The position numbers were made by a program, and so were the translations under genes. This document shows, one piece after another, positions 32,076-43,100 of a stretch of DNA of 64,000 nucleotides. The notes below the pieces were generated by a model. That model was not told where the DNA came from and ran no database searches. It worked only from the letters and a program-made list of their open reading frames with translations. The stretch spans positions 1 to 64,000 of the forward strand of contig CAVDRM010000003.1 in NCBI GenBank assembly GCA_963611355.1, given 5' to 3'. Source of the stretch: CAVDRM01 sp963611355. GTDB taxonomy: Bacteria; Bacillota; Clostridia; Christensenellales; Aristaeellaceae. Each line of letters starts with the position of its first letter. Position 1 is the stretch's first letter.

Positions 32076-33440
32076 TTACAGAATATACTTCTTCATATCC
32101 AGCGCCTTGGTGTCCTTGAGGTGGTCGCGGACATACTGCGCGGTGATGGACAGGTACACATCCGGCATATCGCCGCCGCCCGCATTGAAGGACACATCCT
32201 CCAGCAGCTCCTCAAACACGGCGTGGAGGCGGCGTGCGCCGAGGTCCTCGCCGACCTCGTTCTGAAGCAGCGCAATATGCGCCACCTCATGCAGCGCATC
32301 CTCCTCAAAGGTCAGATGCACACGGTCGACCTCCAGCAGCGCGGCATACTGGCGGGTGAGCGCGTTGTCCGTCTTGGTCAGGATATTGACAAAGTCCTCC
32401 TCGGAGAGGGATTTGAGCATCACATGGACGGGGAAGCGCCCCTGCAATTCCGGAATCAGATCCGTGACCTTCGCCACATGGAACGCGCCGGCGGCGATAA
32501 AGAGCATGTAATCCGTGCGCACAGGGCCGTACTTGGTGTTGACCGTGCTGCCCTCCACGATGGGCAGAATATCGCGCTGAACGCCCTCGCGGGACACATC
32601 GGGGCCGCTCCCGCTGCCGCCGCGTCCGGCTATCTTGTCAATCTCGTCTAAAAAGACGATGCCGCTCTGCTCCGTGCGGCGCACGGCCTCCTCTTTGACG
32701 GCGTCCTCATCAATCAGCTTATCGGACTCCTCGGCAATGAGGATTTCCCTCGCCTCGCGCACCTTCACACGGCGCATTTTGGTCTTTTTCGGCATCATGC
32801 CGCCCATCATGTCGCCCAAGGAAATGGACGCGCCGCCCACCTCCAGCTGCGGCATATTTTCCTCGACCTCAATTTCCAGCTCCTGCTCCTCCAGTTCACC
32901 GCGCCGGAGCTGCTCCCGCAGGGAATCCTTGCGCAGAGCCAGCTTTTCTTTTTCCTCGGTGCTCTGCTGCGGCTCCTCCTGCTTGCGGCCAAGCAGGAAA
33001 TCCAGCGGGTTCTGCTGCTTCTTGACCGTCCCCGTCAAAAGCGTCAGCAGCCTGTCCTCGGCAATGACCTGCGCACGGGTCTTCACCCGCGCCGCATATT
33101 CGTCATGCACCATGCGCACGGCGTTTTCGGTCAAATCGCGGATGATGGATTCAACATCGCGGCCGACATAGCCGACCTCGGTGAATTTGGTCGCCTCCAC
33201 CTTGATAAACGGCGCGTTGACCAGCTTGGCCAGACGGCGGGCGATTTCCGTCTTACCCACGCCCGTCGGTCCTATCATCAGAATGTTCTTGGGGGTGATT
33301 TCATTGCGAAGCTCTTCGGGAAGCTGCGCCCGGCGGTAGCGGTTGCGCAGCGCAATGGCCACGGCGCGTTTGGCATCGCTCTGGCCGATGATGTAGCGGT
33401 CAAGCTCGCGCACGACCTCATGCGGTGATAACTCTTTCAT
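32076..33440 (-). CDS. hslU: HslU ATPase (ClpY), ATP-dependent protease unfoldase
   Basis: This AAA+ ATPase unfolds substrates for HslV. It has 454 residues. Walker A GPTGVGKT is at 57-64, GYVGRDVESIIRDL follows, Walker B is IVFLDEIDK, and an inserted I-domain lies at about 115-215. The C-terminal KKYIL tail is suited to docking in HslV. It is the last gene of the long rbgA-to-hslU block and lies 11 bases after hslV. codY, which often follows, is absent. Confidence 0.97.
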   Translation of the reverse strand: MKELSPHEVVRELDRYIIGQSDAKRAVAIALRNRYRRAQLPEELRNEITPKNILMIGPTGVGKTEIARRLAKLVNAPFIKVEATKFTEVGYVGRDVESIIRDLTENAVRMVHDEYAARVKTRAQVIAEDRLLTLLTGTVKKQQNPLDFLLGRKQEEPQQSTEEKEKLALRKDSLREQLRRGELEEQELEIEVEENMPQLEVGGASISLGDMMGGMMPKKTKMRRVKVREAREILIAEESDKLIDEDAVKEEAVRRTEQSGIVFLDEIDKIAGRGGSGSGPDVSREGVQRDILPIVEGSTVNTKYGPVRTDYMLFIAAGAFHVAKVTDLIPELQGRFPVHVMLKSLSEEDFVNILTKTDNALTRQYAALLEVDRVHLTFEEDALHEVAHIALLQNEVGEDLGARRLHAVFEELLEDVSFNAGGGDMPDVYLSITAQYVRDHLKDTKALDMKKYIL

Positions 33441-33451
33441 ACAATGTCTCC

Positions 33452-33997
33452 TTACACATCCTCAACGATGATATGCTCGTTGGTGAACACGCAGATGGAC
33501 GCGGCTATCTCCAGCGCTTTTCGGGCGATTTCGTGCGCGGAAAGCTCCGTGTTCTGCACAAGGGCGCGGGCGGCTGCCAGGGCATAATTGCCGCCTGATC
33601 CGATGGCCGCCACGCCGTCATCCGGGTCAATGACCTCGCCCGTGCCGGACAAAATCAGCATGCCCGTCTTATCCGCCACAATCATCATGGCCTCCAGCTG
33701 GCGCATGCCCTTGTCGCTGCGCCAGTCCTGCGCCAGCATGACGGCGGCGCGCTCCAGGTTGCCGCCGCACTGCGTCAGCTTCTCCTCAAAGCGGTCGCAG
33801 AGGGTGAAGGCGTCCGCCACCGTTCCGGCAAAGCCCGTGACCACCTGCCCGTTGAAGATACGGCGCACCTTGTGCGCGGTCGTTTTGAAAATGGTGTTCT
33901 GTCCCATCGTGACCTGTCCGTCTCCGGCGATGGCAATCTGCCCGCCCCGATTGACGGCACAAATGGTCGTTCCCATGAGGTTGCCCATAAATTGCAT
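33452..33997 (-). CDS. hslV: HslV protease subunit (ClpQ)
   Basis: HslV is the threonine protease of the HslUV complex. The catalytic start would be the Thr in MGTTICAVNRGGQIAIAGDG, with GFAGTVADAFTLCDRF and IGSGGNYALAAARAL conserved. Start choice is uncertain. The ATG at 33997 has AAAGGA only 3 bases away, the ATG at 33988 has it 12 bases away, and a longer frame begins at 34060. All require removal of residues before Thr. It lies between trmFO and hslU. Confidence 0.92.
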   Translation of the reverse strand: MQFMGNLMGTTICAVNRGGQIAIAGDGQVTMGQNTIFKTTAHKVRRIFNGQVVTGFAGTVADAFTLCDRFEEKLTQCGGNLERAAVMLAQDWRSDKGMRQLEAMMIVADKTGMLILSGTGEVIDPDDGVAAIGSGGNYALAAARALVQNTELSAHEIARKALEIAASICVFTNEHIIVEDV

Positions 33998-34056
33998 AAG
34001 TCCTTTCTTTTGAATAGAGATGGGCGTTAAAGCCCTTCGCTTTGCGCTTTGTTTCT

Positions 34057-35358
34057 TCAAAGGTTCTTTTCCGCTTTGATTTGCTCAATCGTCTCCAGCG
34101 CTCTTTGGGCGATAGCGAGATAGCGCTCCTGCTTATTGCGGACGCGCCGGTCGAGCGGCTCGATGATGCCGAAGGTGACATTCATGGGCTGGAAGGAGCG
34201 GTTTTGGCGCGATACATACGCGCCGAGCGCACCGATGGCCGTGCAGTCCGGAAAGCTGACGGGCGAAAGCCCCTCGTGCAGCCGCGCCGCGTTCAGGCCG
34301 CAGACCAGCCCGCCGGACGCGCTCTCCACATAGCCCTCCACGCCCGTCATCTGCCCCGCAAAGAACAAGGTCTCGCGGCTCAGGCACTGGTAGCGGTCGT
34401 TCAAAAAGCCCGGCGAATGCAGGAAGGTGTTGCGGTGCATCACGCCGTAGCGGGCAAATTCCGCGTTCTCCAAGCCCGGAATCAGGCCAAAGACGCGCTT
34501 TTGTTCGGGAAATTTGAGCCGCGTCTGGAAGCCGACCAGATTATAGAGCGAATCCGCCGCATCGTCCTGCCGAAGCTGCAGGACGGCAAAGGGCATTTTG
34601 CCCGTATGCGGGTCAGCCAGGCCGACCGGCTTCATCGGCCCGAAGGCCGGCACCATGCGGCCGCGCCTGGCCATCGTTTCAATGGGCATGCAGCCCTCAA
34701 ACACCCGCGTTTCCTCAAAGCCGTGAACGGGTGCCGTCTCTGCGGCGATGAGCGCATCGACAAAGCGGTTGTATTCCGCCTCGTTCATCGGGCAGTTCAG
34801 GTAATCATCGCCCCTGCCGTAGCGAGAGGCGCGGAACACCTTGTCCATGTTGAGCGAATCGCGGGTGACGATGGGCGCGGCGGCATCGTAAAAGCTGAGG
34901 GTCGAAACTTCGGGAATGGCCTTGATGCTTTCCGCCAGCGCGTCGCTCGTCAGCGGGCCGGAGGCCACGATGGCCAGCCCTTCCTTGGGGATGTCCGTTG
35001 CCTCACGGCTCACCACGGTGCAGAGCGGATGCTCCATGAGGGTCTTCGTAATCGCGCCGGAAAAGCGCTCCCTGTCCACGGCCAGCGCACCGCCCGCGGG
35101 GACACGCGCCGCATCCGCTGCCCGCATGATGAGCGAATCCAGCGCCCGCATTTCCTCCTTCAGAAGGCCGACCGCGTTTTCCAGTCTGTCCGACCTGAGA
35201 GAGTTAGAGCAGACCAGCTCCGCAAACAGCGGGCTTTTGTGCGCGGGGCTCATTTGATGCGGCTTCATTTCCATGAGCGTGACGGGCACGCCGCGCTTTA
35301 CGCATTGCCATGCCGCCTCGCAGCCGGCCAGCCCCGCGCCGATGACGGTGACGCTCAT
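34057..35358 (-). CDS. trmFO: Folate-dependent tRNA m5U54 methyltransferase
   Basis: TrmFO makes 5-methyluridine at tRNA position 54 using methylene-tetrahydrofolate and FAD. It has 433 residues. FAD-binding VIGAGLAGCEAAW is at 4-16, the catalytic ELVCSNSLRSD near 47-57 and FFAGQMTGVEGYVESA near 335 are present. Its start overlaps the topA stop by ATGA. This gene, topA and dprA form a block conserved in Firmicutes. Confidence 0.97.
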   Translation of the reverse strand: MSVTVIGAGLAGCEAAWQCVKRGVPVTLMEMKPHQMSPAHKSPLFAELVCSNSLRSDRLENAVGLLKEEMRALDSLIMRAADAARVPAGGALAVDRERFSGAITKTLMEHPLCTVVSREATDIPKEGLAIVASGPLTSDALAESIKAIPEVSTLSFYDAAAPIVTRDSLNMDKVFRASRYGRGDDYLNCPMNEAEYNRFVDALIAAETAPVHGFEETRVFEGCMPIETMARRGRMVPAFGPMKPVGLADPHTGKMPFAVLQLRQDDAADSLYNLVGFQTRLKFPEQKRVFGLIPGLENAEFARYGVMHRNTFLHSPGFLNDRYQCLSRETLFFAGQMTGVEGYVESASGGLVCGLNAARLHEGLSPVSFPDCTAIGALGAYVSRQNRSFQPMNVTFGIIEPLDRRVRNKQERYLAIAQRALETIEQIKAEKNL

Positions 35359-37478
35359 TCGCCCTGCTCCTCCTCATTGTCACTGACCTTCACCTTATGC
35401 CGGCAGGCCTCATTGGCGCAGATGTGCCATTCCTCGCCCTTTTTGGTGTGCTTGACGGTCATGTAGCTGCCGCACTTTTCGCACTTTTCCTTAGCGGGCA
35501 TATCCCACGATACGAAATCGCATTCCGGATAATGCTCGCAGCCGTAAAACTTTCGGTTCTTGCGGGAGTTCTTTTCCAGCAGCCGTCCGCCGCACTTGGG
35601 GCAGGCGGCGTCAATGTAATGCAGCACGGGCTTGGTATTGTGGCATTCGGGGAAGTTCGGGCAGGCCAGAAAGCGGCCGAAGCGCCCCATTTTGTAAACC
35701 ATCATCGCCCCGCACTTATCGCACTGCACATCGCTGACCTCGTCCTTCAGCTCCACCTTTTCAATGTCCGCCTCGGCCTTGTCCAGCATTTCCTTAAAGG
35801 GTGGATAGAAGCGACGCAGCACCTCACGCCAGTCCGTATCCTTCTCCTCGACCTCGTCCAGCTCGTCCTCCATTTCCGCGGTAAATTCCGTATCCACGAT
35901 GGGCGCAAAGTATTCGACCATCATGCGGTTTATCATCTGTCCAAGCTCCGTAGGATAGAGACGCTTGCTCTCGCGCATGACATAGCCGCGGGCGATGATG
36001 GTGGTGATGGTCGGCGCATAGGTGGACGGGCGGCCGATTCCCTTTTCCTCCAGTGTCTTCACCAGCGACGCCTCCGTAAAGCGGGCGGGCGGCTGGGTGA
36101 AATGCTGCTCGCTCTCGACCCCCTCCAGCAGAACAGGATCGCCCTCTTTGAAGGCGGGCAGGGTGGTCTCGGCGGCCTCCTGCGTCTCGTCCTGCCCCTC
36201 CTCATACAGGGAGGTAAAGCCCGCAAAGCGCTTCTTTTCGCCGTTAAAGCGAAGCAGCAAGCCGCCGCCGGTCACATCCATCTGCATGGTGTCGTACAGG
36301 GCGGGCTTCATCTGGCTGGCTACAAAGCGCGACCAAATCAGGCGGTAAAGCTGGAACTGCTCTCTGGTCAGGGAGGCCTTGATGCTGTCCGGCGTGCGGG
36401 CAACCGAGGTCGGGCGAATGGCCTCGTGCGCGTCCTGCGCGTTCTTGCGCCCTTTATAGATGTTCGGCGTTTCGGGCAGATACTCCGTGCCGTACTGTTC
36501 GGGAATAAAGGCGCGGACGGCGGTCAGGGCTTCATCGCTCACGCGGACGGAGTCTGTGCGGATATAGGTGACAAGGCCCTGCGTCCCCTCGCCCTCCAAG
36601 TCAATGCCCTCATAAAGCTGCTGAACGACCTGCATGGTGCGCATGGTGGTGAAATTGAGCTTTCGTCCCGCCTCCTGCTGCAAAGAAGAGGTGGTAAAGG
36701 GCGGCGCGGGGGTCTTTTTCTTTTCGCCCATTTTGATTTGGGAAACGGCAAAGTGCGCGTTCTCCACGCGGCGGACGGCAGCCTTTGCTTCATCCTCATT
36801 GGCAATTTCCGCCTTCTTGCCGTCCAGCTGGGAGAGCTTCAGGCGGAAGGTGGTCTTGCGCCCGCGGGCGGCGGGCATCATGGCGGAGGCCGTCACCGTC
36901 CAAAATTCTTCGGGAATAAACTCCTCGATTTCCTGCTCTCTGTCCACGACGAGCCTTGTCGCCACGGACTGCACACGGCCGGCACTCAGACCCTTTTTGA
37001 CCTTTGCCCACAGGAGGGGGCTGATTTTATACCCCACGAGCCTGTCCAGCGCACGGCGCGCCTGCTGCGCGTCCACCCGCCCCATGTCGATTTTACGCGG
37101 GCTGCTCAGCGCCTGCTTGACCGCCTTCTGGGTGATTTCATGGAACTCGATGCGGCAGGCGGAGTCCAAGTCCATGTCCAGCGTCTGCGCCAGGTGCCAC
37201 GAAATTGCCTCTCCCTCGCGGTCAGGGTCTGTCGCCAGCAGAATTTTGGAAGCAGCCTTTGCCTCTTTGCGTATCTTCGCCAAAATCTTGCCGCGACCGT
37301 GAATGGTGATATACTTCATTTCAAAGTCATTGTCCACATCCACGCCGAGCTGGGATTTGGGCAGGTCGCGCACATGGCCCTGCGATGCCTCCACCTTGTA
37401 GCCGCGCCCTAAAAATTTCGCAATGGTCCTCGCCTTGGCGGGCGATTCGACGATGACCAGTTTGGTTTTCTGAGCCAT
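35355..37478 (-). CDS. topA: DNA topoisomerase I
   Basis: This type IA topoisomerase relaxes negative supercoils. It has 707 residues. The TOPRIM domain starts VIVESPAKARTIAKFLG, the active-site Tyr is in GLVTYIRTDS near 310, and three C-terminal Cys4 zinc ribbons follow (CDKCG...CPNFPEC, CPKCG...CEHYPEC, CEKCG...CANEAC). AGGAGGAG precedes the ATG. It lies between dprA and trmFO. Confidence 0.98.
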   Translation of the reverse strand: MAQKTKLVIVESPAKARTIAKFLGRGYKVEASQGHVRDLPKSQLGVDVDNDFEMKYITIHGRGKILAKIRKEAKAASKILLATDPDREGEAISWHLAQTLDMDLDSACRIEFHEITQKAVKQALSSPRKIDMGRVDAQQARRALDRLVGYKISPLLWAKVKKGLSAGRVQSVATRLVVDREQEIEEFIPEEFWTVTASAMMPAARGRKTTFRLKLSQLDGKKAEIANEDEAKAAVRRVENAHFAVSQIKMGEKKKTPAPPFTTSSLQQEAGRKLNFTTMRTMQVVQQLYEGIDLEGEGTQGLVTYIRTDSVRVSDEALTAVRAFIPEQYGTEYLPETPNIYKGRKNAQDAHEAIRPTSVARTPDSIKASLTREQFQLYRLIWSRFVASQMKPALYDTMQMDVTGGGLLLRFNGEKKRFAGFTSLYEEGQDETQEAAETTLPAFKEGDPVLLEGVESEQHFTQPPARFTEASLVKTLEEKGIGRPSTYAPTITTIIARGYVMRESKRLYPTELGQMINRMMVEYFAPIVDTEFTAEMEDELDEVEEKDTDWREVLRRFYPPFKEMLDKAEADIEKVELKDEVSDVQCDKCGAMMVYKMGRFGRFLACPNFPECHNTKPVLHYIDAACPKCGGRLLEKNSRKNRKFYGCEHYPECDFVSWDMPAKEKCEKCGSYMTVKHTKKGEEWHICANEACRHKVKVSDNEEEQGE

Positions 37479-37495
37479 TGTAAAAGCTCCTCCTC

Positions 37496-38578
37496 TTATG
37501 GATGCAAGCAGAGCGCATAAGCGCGTCCCGCCCGCTTTTCGATTTTTCCCTCCAGCTCCAGCATGGAAAGCGCGGAGGACAGGTCGGCCGGAGTCATGCC
37601 GGTTTCCGCCGAAAGCTCCTCAAAGGTCTTTTCCTCGCGCCGAAGCGCTCTGAGAACTGGGTCGTCCGCAGCTTCGGCTGCATCGGCGGCAGGCGCCGCC
37701 TGTCCTTTTGACGGAATCTTCAGCTCATCCAGGATGTCCTTGGCCTCGGTCGCCATCAATGCGCCCTGCTTTAAGAGCAGCAGCGGCAGCTCGCTGCCCG
37801 GCGCATCCACATTGCCCGGCAGGGCGAACACCGGAATGCCCTGATTGAGGGCATGGTTGACGGTGCTGTTCGTGCCGCTCTTCAAAGTCGCCTCCACCAG
37901 CAGGAGCGCGTCCGACAGCCCGCTGATGATGCGGTTTCTGTGCGGAAAATGGAACGGAAGCGGCGCGGTTTCCGGCGCGTATTCGGTAACGAGCGCGCCG
38001 CCTGAGCGGATGATGTTCTCCGCCAGTGTCGCATTTTCGGGCGGGTAGGTCGTTTCAAGGCCGCAGCCCAAAACCGCCACGGTCCTGCCGCCGCCAGCCA
38101 AAGCGCCCTGATGCGCCGCCGTATCAATGCCCCGCGCCAGCCCGCTCACCACCGTCACGCCCGACATCGCCAAGTCCTTGGCGATGGAAAACGCCTGAGA
38201 GCGGCCATATCGCGTATCATGCCGTGAGCCTACGATGGCGACCGCCGGTCCCGTCGGCAGTTCGCCACGATAATAGAGCAGCTCCGGCGCGTCATCCAAA
38301 GGCAGGAGCCTGAATGGATAATCCGCCTCGCCCCGTGCCGTGACGCGGGCATTTAATCGGGAAAGCCGCCGCGCAATGCCGAGCAGCCCGTTCTCCTTGG
38401 CGCTTTGCAGCGCCGCATACGCCTTGCCGCCCACGAGCGGACGGGCTGCGGAGGAAAAGCCGGCATACGCCTTCTGCGCGCTGCCGTAATAGGCAATCAG
38501 CGCCGTGCGCCCCTTCGGGGTCAGCATATCCGCCGAGGACAGCCACATGAGCGCCAGCGTTTCGAGGGAATAATCCAT
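37496..38578 (-). CDS. dprA: DNA-processing protein DprA
   Basis: DprA protects incoming single-stranded DNA and loads RecA during transformation. It has 360 residues. The Rossmann-like core shows VAIVGSRHDTRYG, VVSGLARGIDTAAHQGAL and PHRNRIISGLSDALLLVEA. A C-terminal winged-helix-like tail is present. The ATG at 38578 comes right after the comM stop; an in-frame TTG at 38593 overlaps comM. It is between comM and topA. Confidence 0.96.
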   Translation of the reverse strand: MDYSLETLALMWLSSADMLTPKGRTALIAYYGSAQKAYAGFSSAARPLVGGKAYAALQSAKENGLLGIARRLSRLNARVTARGEADYPFRLLPLDDAPELLYYRGELPTGPAVAIVGSRHDTRYGRSQAFSIAKDLAMSGVTVVSGLARGIDTAAHQGALAGGGRTVAVLGCGLETTYPPENATLAENIIRSGGALVTEYAPETAPLPFHFPHRNRIISGLSDALLLVEATLKSGTNSTVNHALNQGIPVFALPGNVDAPGSELPLLLLKQGALMATEAKDILDELKIPSKGQAAPAADAAEAADDPVLRALRREEKTFEELSAETGMTPADLSSALSMLELEGKIEKRAGRAYALCLHP

Positions 38579-38580
38579 CG

Positions 38581-40119
38581 TCAGCGCCCCCAATACTTGT
38601 TATCCAGCGTGCGGTACTGCACCGCCTCTAAAATGTGCGCGGGCCGGATGTCCCGTTCGCCCGCCAAATCCGCTATCGTCCGCGCCACCTTAATGACGCG
38701 GGTATAGCCGCGCATGGACAGGGCAAAGCGCTCCACGGCGCGTGTCAGGATGTCCCGGCTGTCCTTCGGAAGCGGGATGCGCTCCTTGACCGCCGCGCCC
38801 TCCGCCTGAGCGTTGCAGGCGATGTCCGTCCCCGCAAAGCGCTCATGCTGCAGGCGTCGCGCCGCCTGAACGCGCTGCCGGACGGCCGCGGAGCTTTCGC
38901 TGTCGCCCGCCCGATTGATTTCATCCGCGCCCACCGCGTCCATTTCGACCTGAAGGTCTATCCTGTCCAAAAGCGGGCCGGAAATGCGCTCCAGATATTT
39001 CTTGATTTCGTGCTGGTTGCACCGGCAGGCTCTGACTCTGCTGCCCAGATACCCGCAGGGGCAGGGGTTCATGGACGCGACCAGCATACATTGCGCCTGA
39101 TAGCGCGTCCGCGCCTTGACGCGGGCGATGGTCACGAACCCGTCCTCCAACGGCTGACGGAGCGCCTCCAATGCATTGCGCTGATACTCCGGCAGTTCAT
39201 CCAGGAACAATACGCCGCCGTGCGCCAAAGAGACCTCGCCCGGACGCGCATCCGTGCCGCCGCCCACCAGCGCGGGCAGGGAGGCGGAATGGTGCGGCGT
39301 TCTGAAGGGGCGCTCGGTGACAAGCCCCTGACCGGCGCTCATCAGCCCCGCCACGGAATGAATGCGCGTGACCTCAAACGCCTCCTGCGCCGTCATTTCG
39401 GGCAGTATGCCCGGCAGACATCGCGCCAGCATGGTTTTGCCGCTGCCGGGCGCGCCGACCATGAGCAGGTTATGCCCGCCTGCCGCGGCGATTTCCAGAG
39501 CGCGGCGGGCGCCCTGCTGCCCCTTCACATCCTTCAGGTCATAGGCGCACGGGCCGTGAATGGTCTTTAATTCCTCAAAGCCGGTGATTTCCTGACACAA
39601 AAGCGGCTCCGTGCCGTTTAAGTGGCGGACGGCCTGAAGCAGCGTCCGCGCCGCGTAAATGCGCATTCCCTCCACGCAGGAGACCTCGGCGGCATTGCCG
39701 CTTGGCAGAAGGACGCTTTGAATGCCCTGCTCCCGCGCCGCCAGCACCATCGGCAGCGCCCCGCGCACGGGTGATAATGTGCCGTCTAAGGAAAGCTCGC
39801 CGAAGATGAGCGTATCAAAAAGCCCATCATCCGGCATCTGTCCCGTGGCCGCCAGCATGGACAGGGCGATGGGCAGGTCAAACGCCGCGCCCTCTTTTTT
39901 GATGTCCGCCGGAGCCAAGTTGATGGTCACGCGCCCCGTCGGACACAAAAAGCCGCTGTTTTTCATGGCGGAGAACACGCGGTCGCGGCTTTCGCGCACG
40001 GCGGCGTCGGGAAGGCCGACCAGAGAAAACGCGAACGCGCCGCCGCTGACATCCGTCTCCACCTGCACGCGAACGCCCTCCACGCCGCTTAACGCGCAGC
40101 ACATGGCTTTGGACAGCAT
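38581..40119 (-). CDS. comM: ComM/YifB-family Mg-chelatase-like ATPase
   Basis: ComM is an AAA+ branch-migration helicase that helps integrate foreign DNA. It has 512 residues. The N-terminal Lon-protease-like domain starts MLSKAMCCALSGVEGV, Walker A is VGAPGSGKTMLA near 215, Walker B is GGVLFLDELPEY and the C-terminal Mg-chelatase domain ends YWGR. It sits directly before dprA, supporting a shared DNA-uptake role. Confidence 0.96.
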   Translation of the reverse strand: MLSKAMCCALSGVEGVRVQVETDVSGGAFAFSLVGLPDAAVRESRDRVFSAMKNSGFLCPTGRVTINLAPADIKKEGAAFDLPIALSMLAATGQMPDDGLFDTLIFGELSLDGTLSPVRGALPMVLAAREQGIQSVLLPSGNAAEVSCVEGMRIYAARTLLQAVRHLNGTEPLLCQEITGFEELKTIHGPCAYDLKDVKGQQGARRALEIAAAGGHNLLMVGAPGSGKTMLARCLPGILPEMTAQEAFEVTRIHSVAGLMSAGQGLVTERPFRTPHHSASLPALVGGGTDARPGEVSLAHGGVLFLDELPEYQRNALEALRQPLEDGFVTIARVKARTRYQAQCMLVASMNPCPCGYLGSRVRACRCNQHEIKKYLERISGPLLDRIDLQVEMDAVGADEINRAGDSESSAAVRQRVQAARRLQHERFAGTDIACNAQAEGAAVKERIPLPKDSRDILTRAVERFALSMRGYTRVIKVARTIADLAGERDIRPAHILEAVQYRTLDNKYWGR

Positions 40120-40175
40120 GATGCATCTCCTCTCTTTCCTGTTCTCTCTTCTCTGCGCAAAAACCGCTTGGTCGA

Positions 40176-43100
40176 TTAATAGTACAGATTGCCGAACCAG
40201 TTCATGAAGTCAAGCCAGCGCGTATCTGTCAGCGTGCCGCTGGCATAGGGGTAGAAGCCGATGAAGAGCAGCGCCGTCAGCCCGATATAGATGGAAAGCC
40301 CGATGAGCGACAGCCTGTCCGCCTGCCGTTCATGGGCAGGGAAGCGGGCGCAAAGGTATTCCTGAAGCCGTTCAAGCACATAGGCCGTGCAGAGGATGAT
40401 GAACGGGACGGAGGGGAAGTAGTGATAGATGTAGGTGCCGCGCGGCACGAGCATCCACGGAAGGAACTGCGCCAAGAAGCAGACGGAAAGGAGGGCGGGG
40501 CGCACGTCTCTCTCCCCCTTGGGCGCAAGCACGAAGCATTTTTCTTCATACCCGCCGCGCAGGGCAGGGTACGCCTGATGCCGCGCAAAGGCATACAGGA
40601 CAAGGAGCAGGCACGCAAAGCCCGTCCACCACACGGCAGGGTTGCCGAAGGCCAGAATGGTGCAGGCATAGCCCGCCGGCTCATAGGCGTCCGCCGCATA
40701 ATACATGGGACGGATGGAGAAGGGCCATTCGTACCACGGCGAATAATAGGGATGGTCCATGCCCAGACCCGGCGTGGAGTGGTAGCCCAGCATCCCCCCG
40801 ACCTCGCCCGTCTCAAAGTATGTGCCGACGGCGGCCCGAATGACGCGCTTGACGGTCACGCCGCCCTCATAGGCAAAATACGGAATGTAGGACAGGTAAT
40901 AGATGATAAGCGGGACGGCGACAAAGAAGAGAAGGCAGCTTGAAACGGTGAGAAGAAGCCTTTTTGTCCCCTGCTCCGCCGCGGTTTTCGCCCGCTCGTC
41001 CCGCTCCTTTTCGGGGATTTTTCCTGCCTCCCCGACTGCCCGCGCACGGCGGTATACGCCGAAAAAGAACAGGATGGCCAGCCCCACGCCCGCATAGCAG
41101 CCCGTCCACTTGCTGGCGACGGAAAGTCCCATGAACAGGCCGGACAGCGCCAGCGGGATGAGCGTTTTCCAAAGCTGCTTGCCGAAGAAATCCTCAAAGA
41201 ACCAGCGGAGCATGAAGTAAACGTCCCAGATGATGAACAGCACCACGAAGCTGTCGATGGTCGCCAGCCTCGTCTGCGTAAAGTGCATGCAGTCAAGCGC
41301 CAGCAGCGACACGGAAAGCACCGCGTAGCGCCGCTTTTTGAAGAGCAGCCGCCCCATCAGGTACATCCCCGGCAGCATCAGCACGCCGCACAGCGTCCCC
41401 GCAAAGCGCCAGCCGAAGGGGGTCATGCCGAACACGGCAATGCACCAGCTCATGATGACCTTGCCCAGCGGCGGGTGCGATGTCTCATAGGTGCGCAGCC
41501 CGTGCAGATGCTCATACGCCGTCCGCGCATGGTAAATTTCGTCAAAGTACATGCTGTTGTACCAGCCGGGCTCTCCGTCCAAGGTGTCCTGCTCGTCATA
41601 CAGGGCGGAAACATCTTTTCCGAAGCTGTCCGAAACGCCCTCTATGGGCAGGACTTGGCCGTCCGCATCGCGGAACAGCACCTCAAACAGCGTCAGACCG
41701 ATGCGGTCGGCGGTCAAGCGCACATAGCGCCCCTTCAGCCTGCGGGAATCGCCGGAGGCATAGGACTTCACATACTTCCATTGGAACAGAGAGCCTATTT
41801 TCATTTCGGCTGTGTATTCACTCCAATGCTCGCCGTCCTCGGAGACCTCCACGGTAAAGTCGCTGTCATAGGAGTGTATGCCGCCGTAGTAAAGCATTCG
41901 GAAATCTTCGAGGTTCTCGCCCAAATCAAAGACCACCTGCTCGTCCGGCTCCTCAAAGACATAGAAGGTCTGCGGCGCTTTGGTGCTGCCCAGATGGAAG
42001 AAGGAGACGGCGGCATACAGGAGCATCACCGCACCCAAAATCAGCCAGTCCTTTTTGTCCGTCCGATGGGTTTTCAGCCAGTCCGCCTGTTCATCGGAGA
42101 GCGCGGATGGCTTGTGCAGCCGATTTTCCTTTCCCTGCTCGAACGCTGCTTTCGCGGGCAGCGTTCTTCCGTCGCTCAGGGCGATATAGATTCCCGCCAT
42201 GCACGACAGGACGTTCAGCGCGGCGGACAGGTATTCAAGCCCCGCCATATCGCTTTCAATGCCGTACAGCTGCGCGGAAAGATGGCCGGAAGCCCCGCCG
42301 ATGCGGATGTTTCTGTCCAGCACGCAGCCGACATTCAGAAAAGCCGAAAGGGAAACCAGCACGGCCAGATAGAGAAGCCGCGCATCCTTTTCCAGCGCAT
42401 AGGACAACAGCAGCAGGATGACAGCGGGGAAAAGATAGCGCTCGTGCATCATCGTGCCGGTGTTAAAGAGCAGCAGCAGCAGCAGCGCGCCGAAGAAGGG
42501 CAGACGCTTCATTCCGCCCTGAAGTGCATACGCCGCGCAGCAAAAGAGGACGCACAGAACGATAAGCACGGCGGAAAGAACGGTATAGGAAGGCGTAAAG
42601 ACAGCCCCGCACACGGCGGTCAGCGCGCCGGCCGCCATCAGCCCGACAGACAAAAGCCGACGCTCTCTGCCGCCGCCCGCACGCAGGTAGGCAAGCGCGG
42701 CGGGCAGGGTCAGCATTGCGCCGAGTGCGCAGGCTAAAAGCCGCGGCACGGCGCTTGCGGCGGACGCCCAGTTTTCGCCGAACAAAAAATACAGGTTGCA
42801 GGCATTGACCGCAGCATAGGCATAGGACTGCATGGTGCTTGCGTATAATTCAAACAGCCACTTGACCCCGCCCTTTCCGATGCAGAAGGGAAGGGCGACG
42901 GCGGTGCAAAGCGCAGCCGTCAGCAAAAGCCCGTACAGCACATCCCGAAGGAGCTTTTTCTGATTTTCTCTTTCCCTGAAAACGCTCAGCAGGAGGGCGA
43001 ACAGCCCCAGCGGGCCGAACATCAGCGCCTGCGGCTTCATCAGCACGGAAAGCATATAGGACGGCAGGGCATAACGCCATTTCCCGTCCAAGGCAAACAG

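Noticed and set aside
35397..37412. 671-codon plus-strand frame opposite topA
   Set aside because: Antisense to topA with its zinc ribbons and active site intact; no supporting signals.
41283..42737. 484-codon plus-strand frame inside the giant glycosyltransferase gene
   Set aside because: Gln/His-rich translation without domains; lies antisense to a protein with recognisable GT-C motifs.
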